Source: Pseudoalteromonas spongiae UST010723-006 (GTDB lineage: Bacteria > Pseudomonadota > Gammaproteobacteria > Enterobacterales > Alteromonadaceae). From it: a stretch of DNA of 64,000 bases. Where the stretch lies: assembly GCF_000238255.3 (NCBI RefSeq), contig NZ_CP011039.1, positions 1,599,001 through 1,663,000 on the forward strand, given 5' to 3'. Positions within the stretch are counted from its first letter, which is position 1. The number at the start of each line of letters is the position of its first letter. Positions 63,949 to 64,000 of the stretch are shown here, in pieces. The position numbers and the translations under genes were made by a program. Below the pieces are notes generated by a model that was not told where the DNA came from, made no database searches, and saw only the letters and a program-made list of their open reading frames with translations.

Positions 63949-64000
63949 ATAAAATCTCCTAACTGTTAGGTGTGAATTCATTGCTAATCTAAATTTTAGT

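Noticed and set aside
1..64000. CRISPR arrays, insertion sequences, rRNA operons, origins
   Set aside because: No regularly spaced repeats, transposase frames, rRNA sequence or DnaA-box cluster was noticed on reading the window.

Overview
The window looks like core chromosome of a marine gammaproteobacterium of the order Alteromonadales, most likely Pseudoalteromonas or a close relative. This rests on moderately AT-rich DNA, enterobacterial/Vibrio-like gene order (gltA | sdhCDAB-sucA; csdA-csdE-tcdA; msbA-lpxK-ycaR-kdsB; rlmKL-grx-uup-DUF3466; zapC-pyrD; proQ-prc), proteins readily aligned from memory with E. coli orthologues, a GDH-180 type NAD-glutamate dehydrogenase and an ImuA-ImuB-DnaE2 mutasome. 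No sequence search was run. I saw no insertion sequence, prophage, integrase, plasmid function, rRNA or CRISPR array.

Layout. 1-5.4 kb: TCA cycle; sdhCDAB and the start of sucA (cut by the window edge) run leftward, gltA rightward, from a 389-bp divergent control region. 5.5-8.7 kb: csdA-csdE sulfur transfer, tcdA and a RluA-type pseudouridine synthase. 8.7-15.1 kb: LPS/lipid A genes kdsB, ycaR, lpxK, msbA, then comEC, and a DUF2062 gene whose 5' end overlaps that of comEC. 15.2-20.4 kb: SOS mutagenesis operon imuA-imuB-dnaE2 behind a LexA box set in a 48-bp near-perfect palindrome. 20.5-28.3 kb: DUF3466, uup, glutaredoxin-like, rlmKL, zapC, pyrD. 28.3-33.2 kb: the very large gdhB. 33.4-40.2 kb: four-gene envelope cluster (DUF1302 barrel-like protein, DUF1329 periplasmic protein, YCF48-like protein, MMPL-type RND transporter), the best candidate here for an incompletely described system. 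40.5-48.9 kb: DUF2835, pepN, nhaC, prc, proQ, a very acidic unknown protein, msrC, an unknown membrane protein.

49-53.2 kb: three identical tRNA-Ser(UGA) genes with GC-rich-discriminator promoters, the Bax-inhibitor gene yccA, the tRNA 2-thiouridine relay tusDCB-tusE, fklB and small orphan membrane proteins. 53.2-59 kb: SLC13 transporter, nagZ, ydjA-like nitroreductase, DoxX, and fadH behind two FadR-like operators. 59.2-64 kb: sppA, ansA, msrB and gnd.

Working together: sulfur mobilisation (CsdA/CsdE) and the Tus relay both feed tRNA or cofactor sulfur chemistry; MsrB and MsrC repair oxidised methionine; gltA/sdh/suc and gdhB supply central carbon and nitrogen metabolism. Start codons were re-chosen for many genes by homology and Shine-Dalgarno position; TTG or GTG starts are proposed for sdhC, comEC, rlmKL, tusD and sppA.
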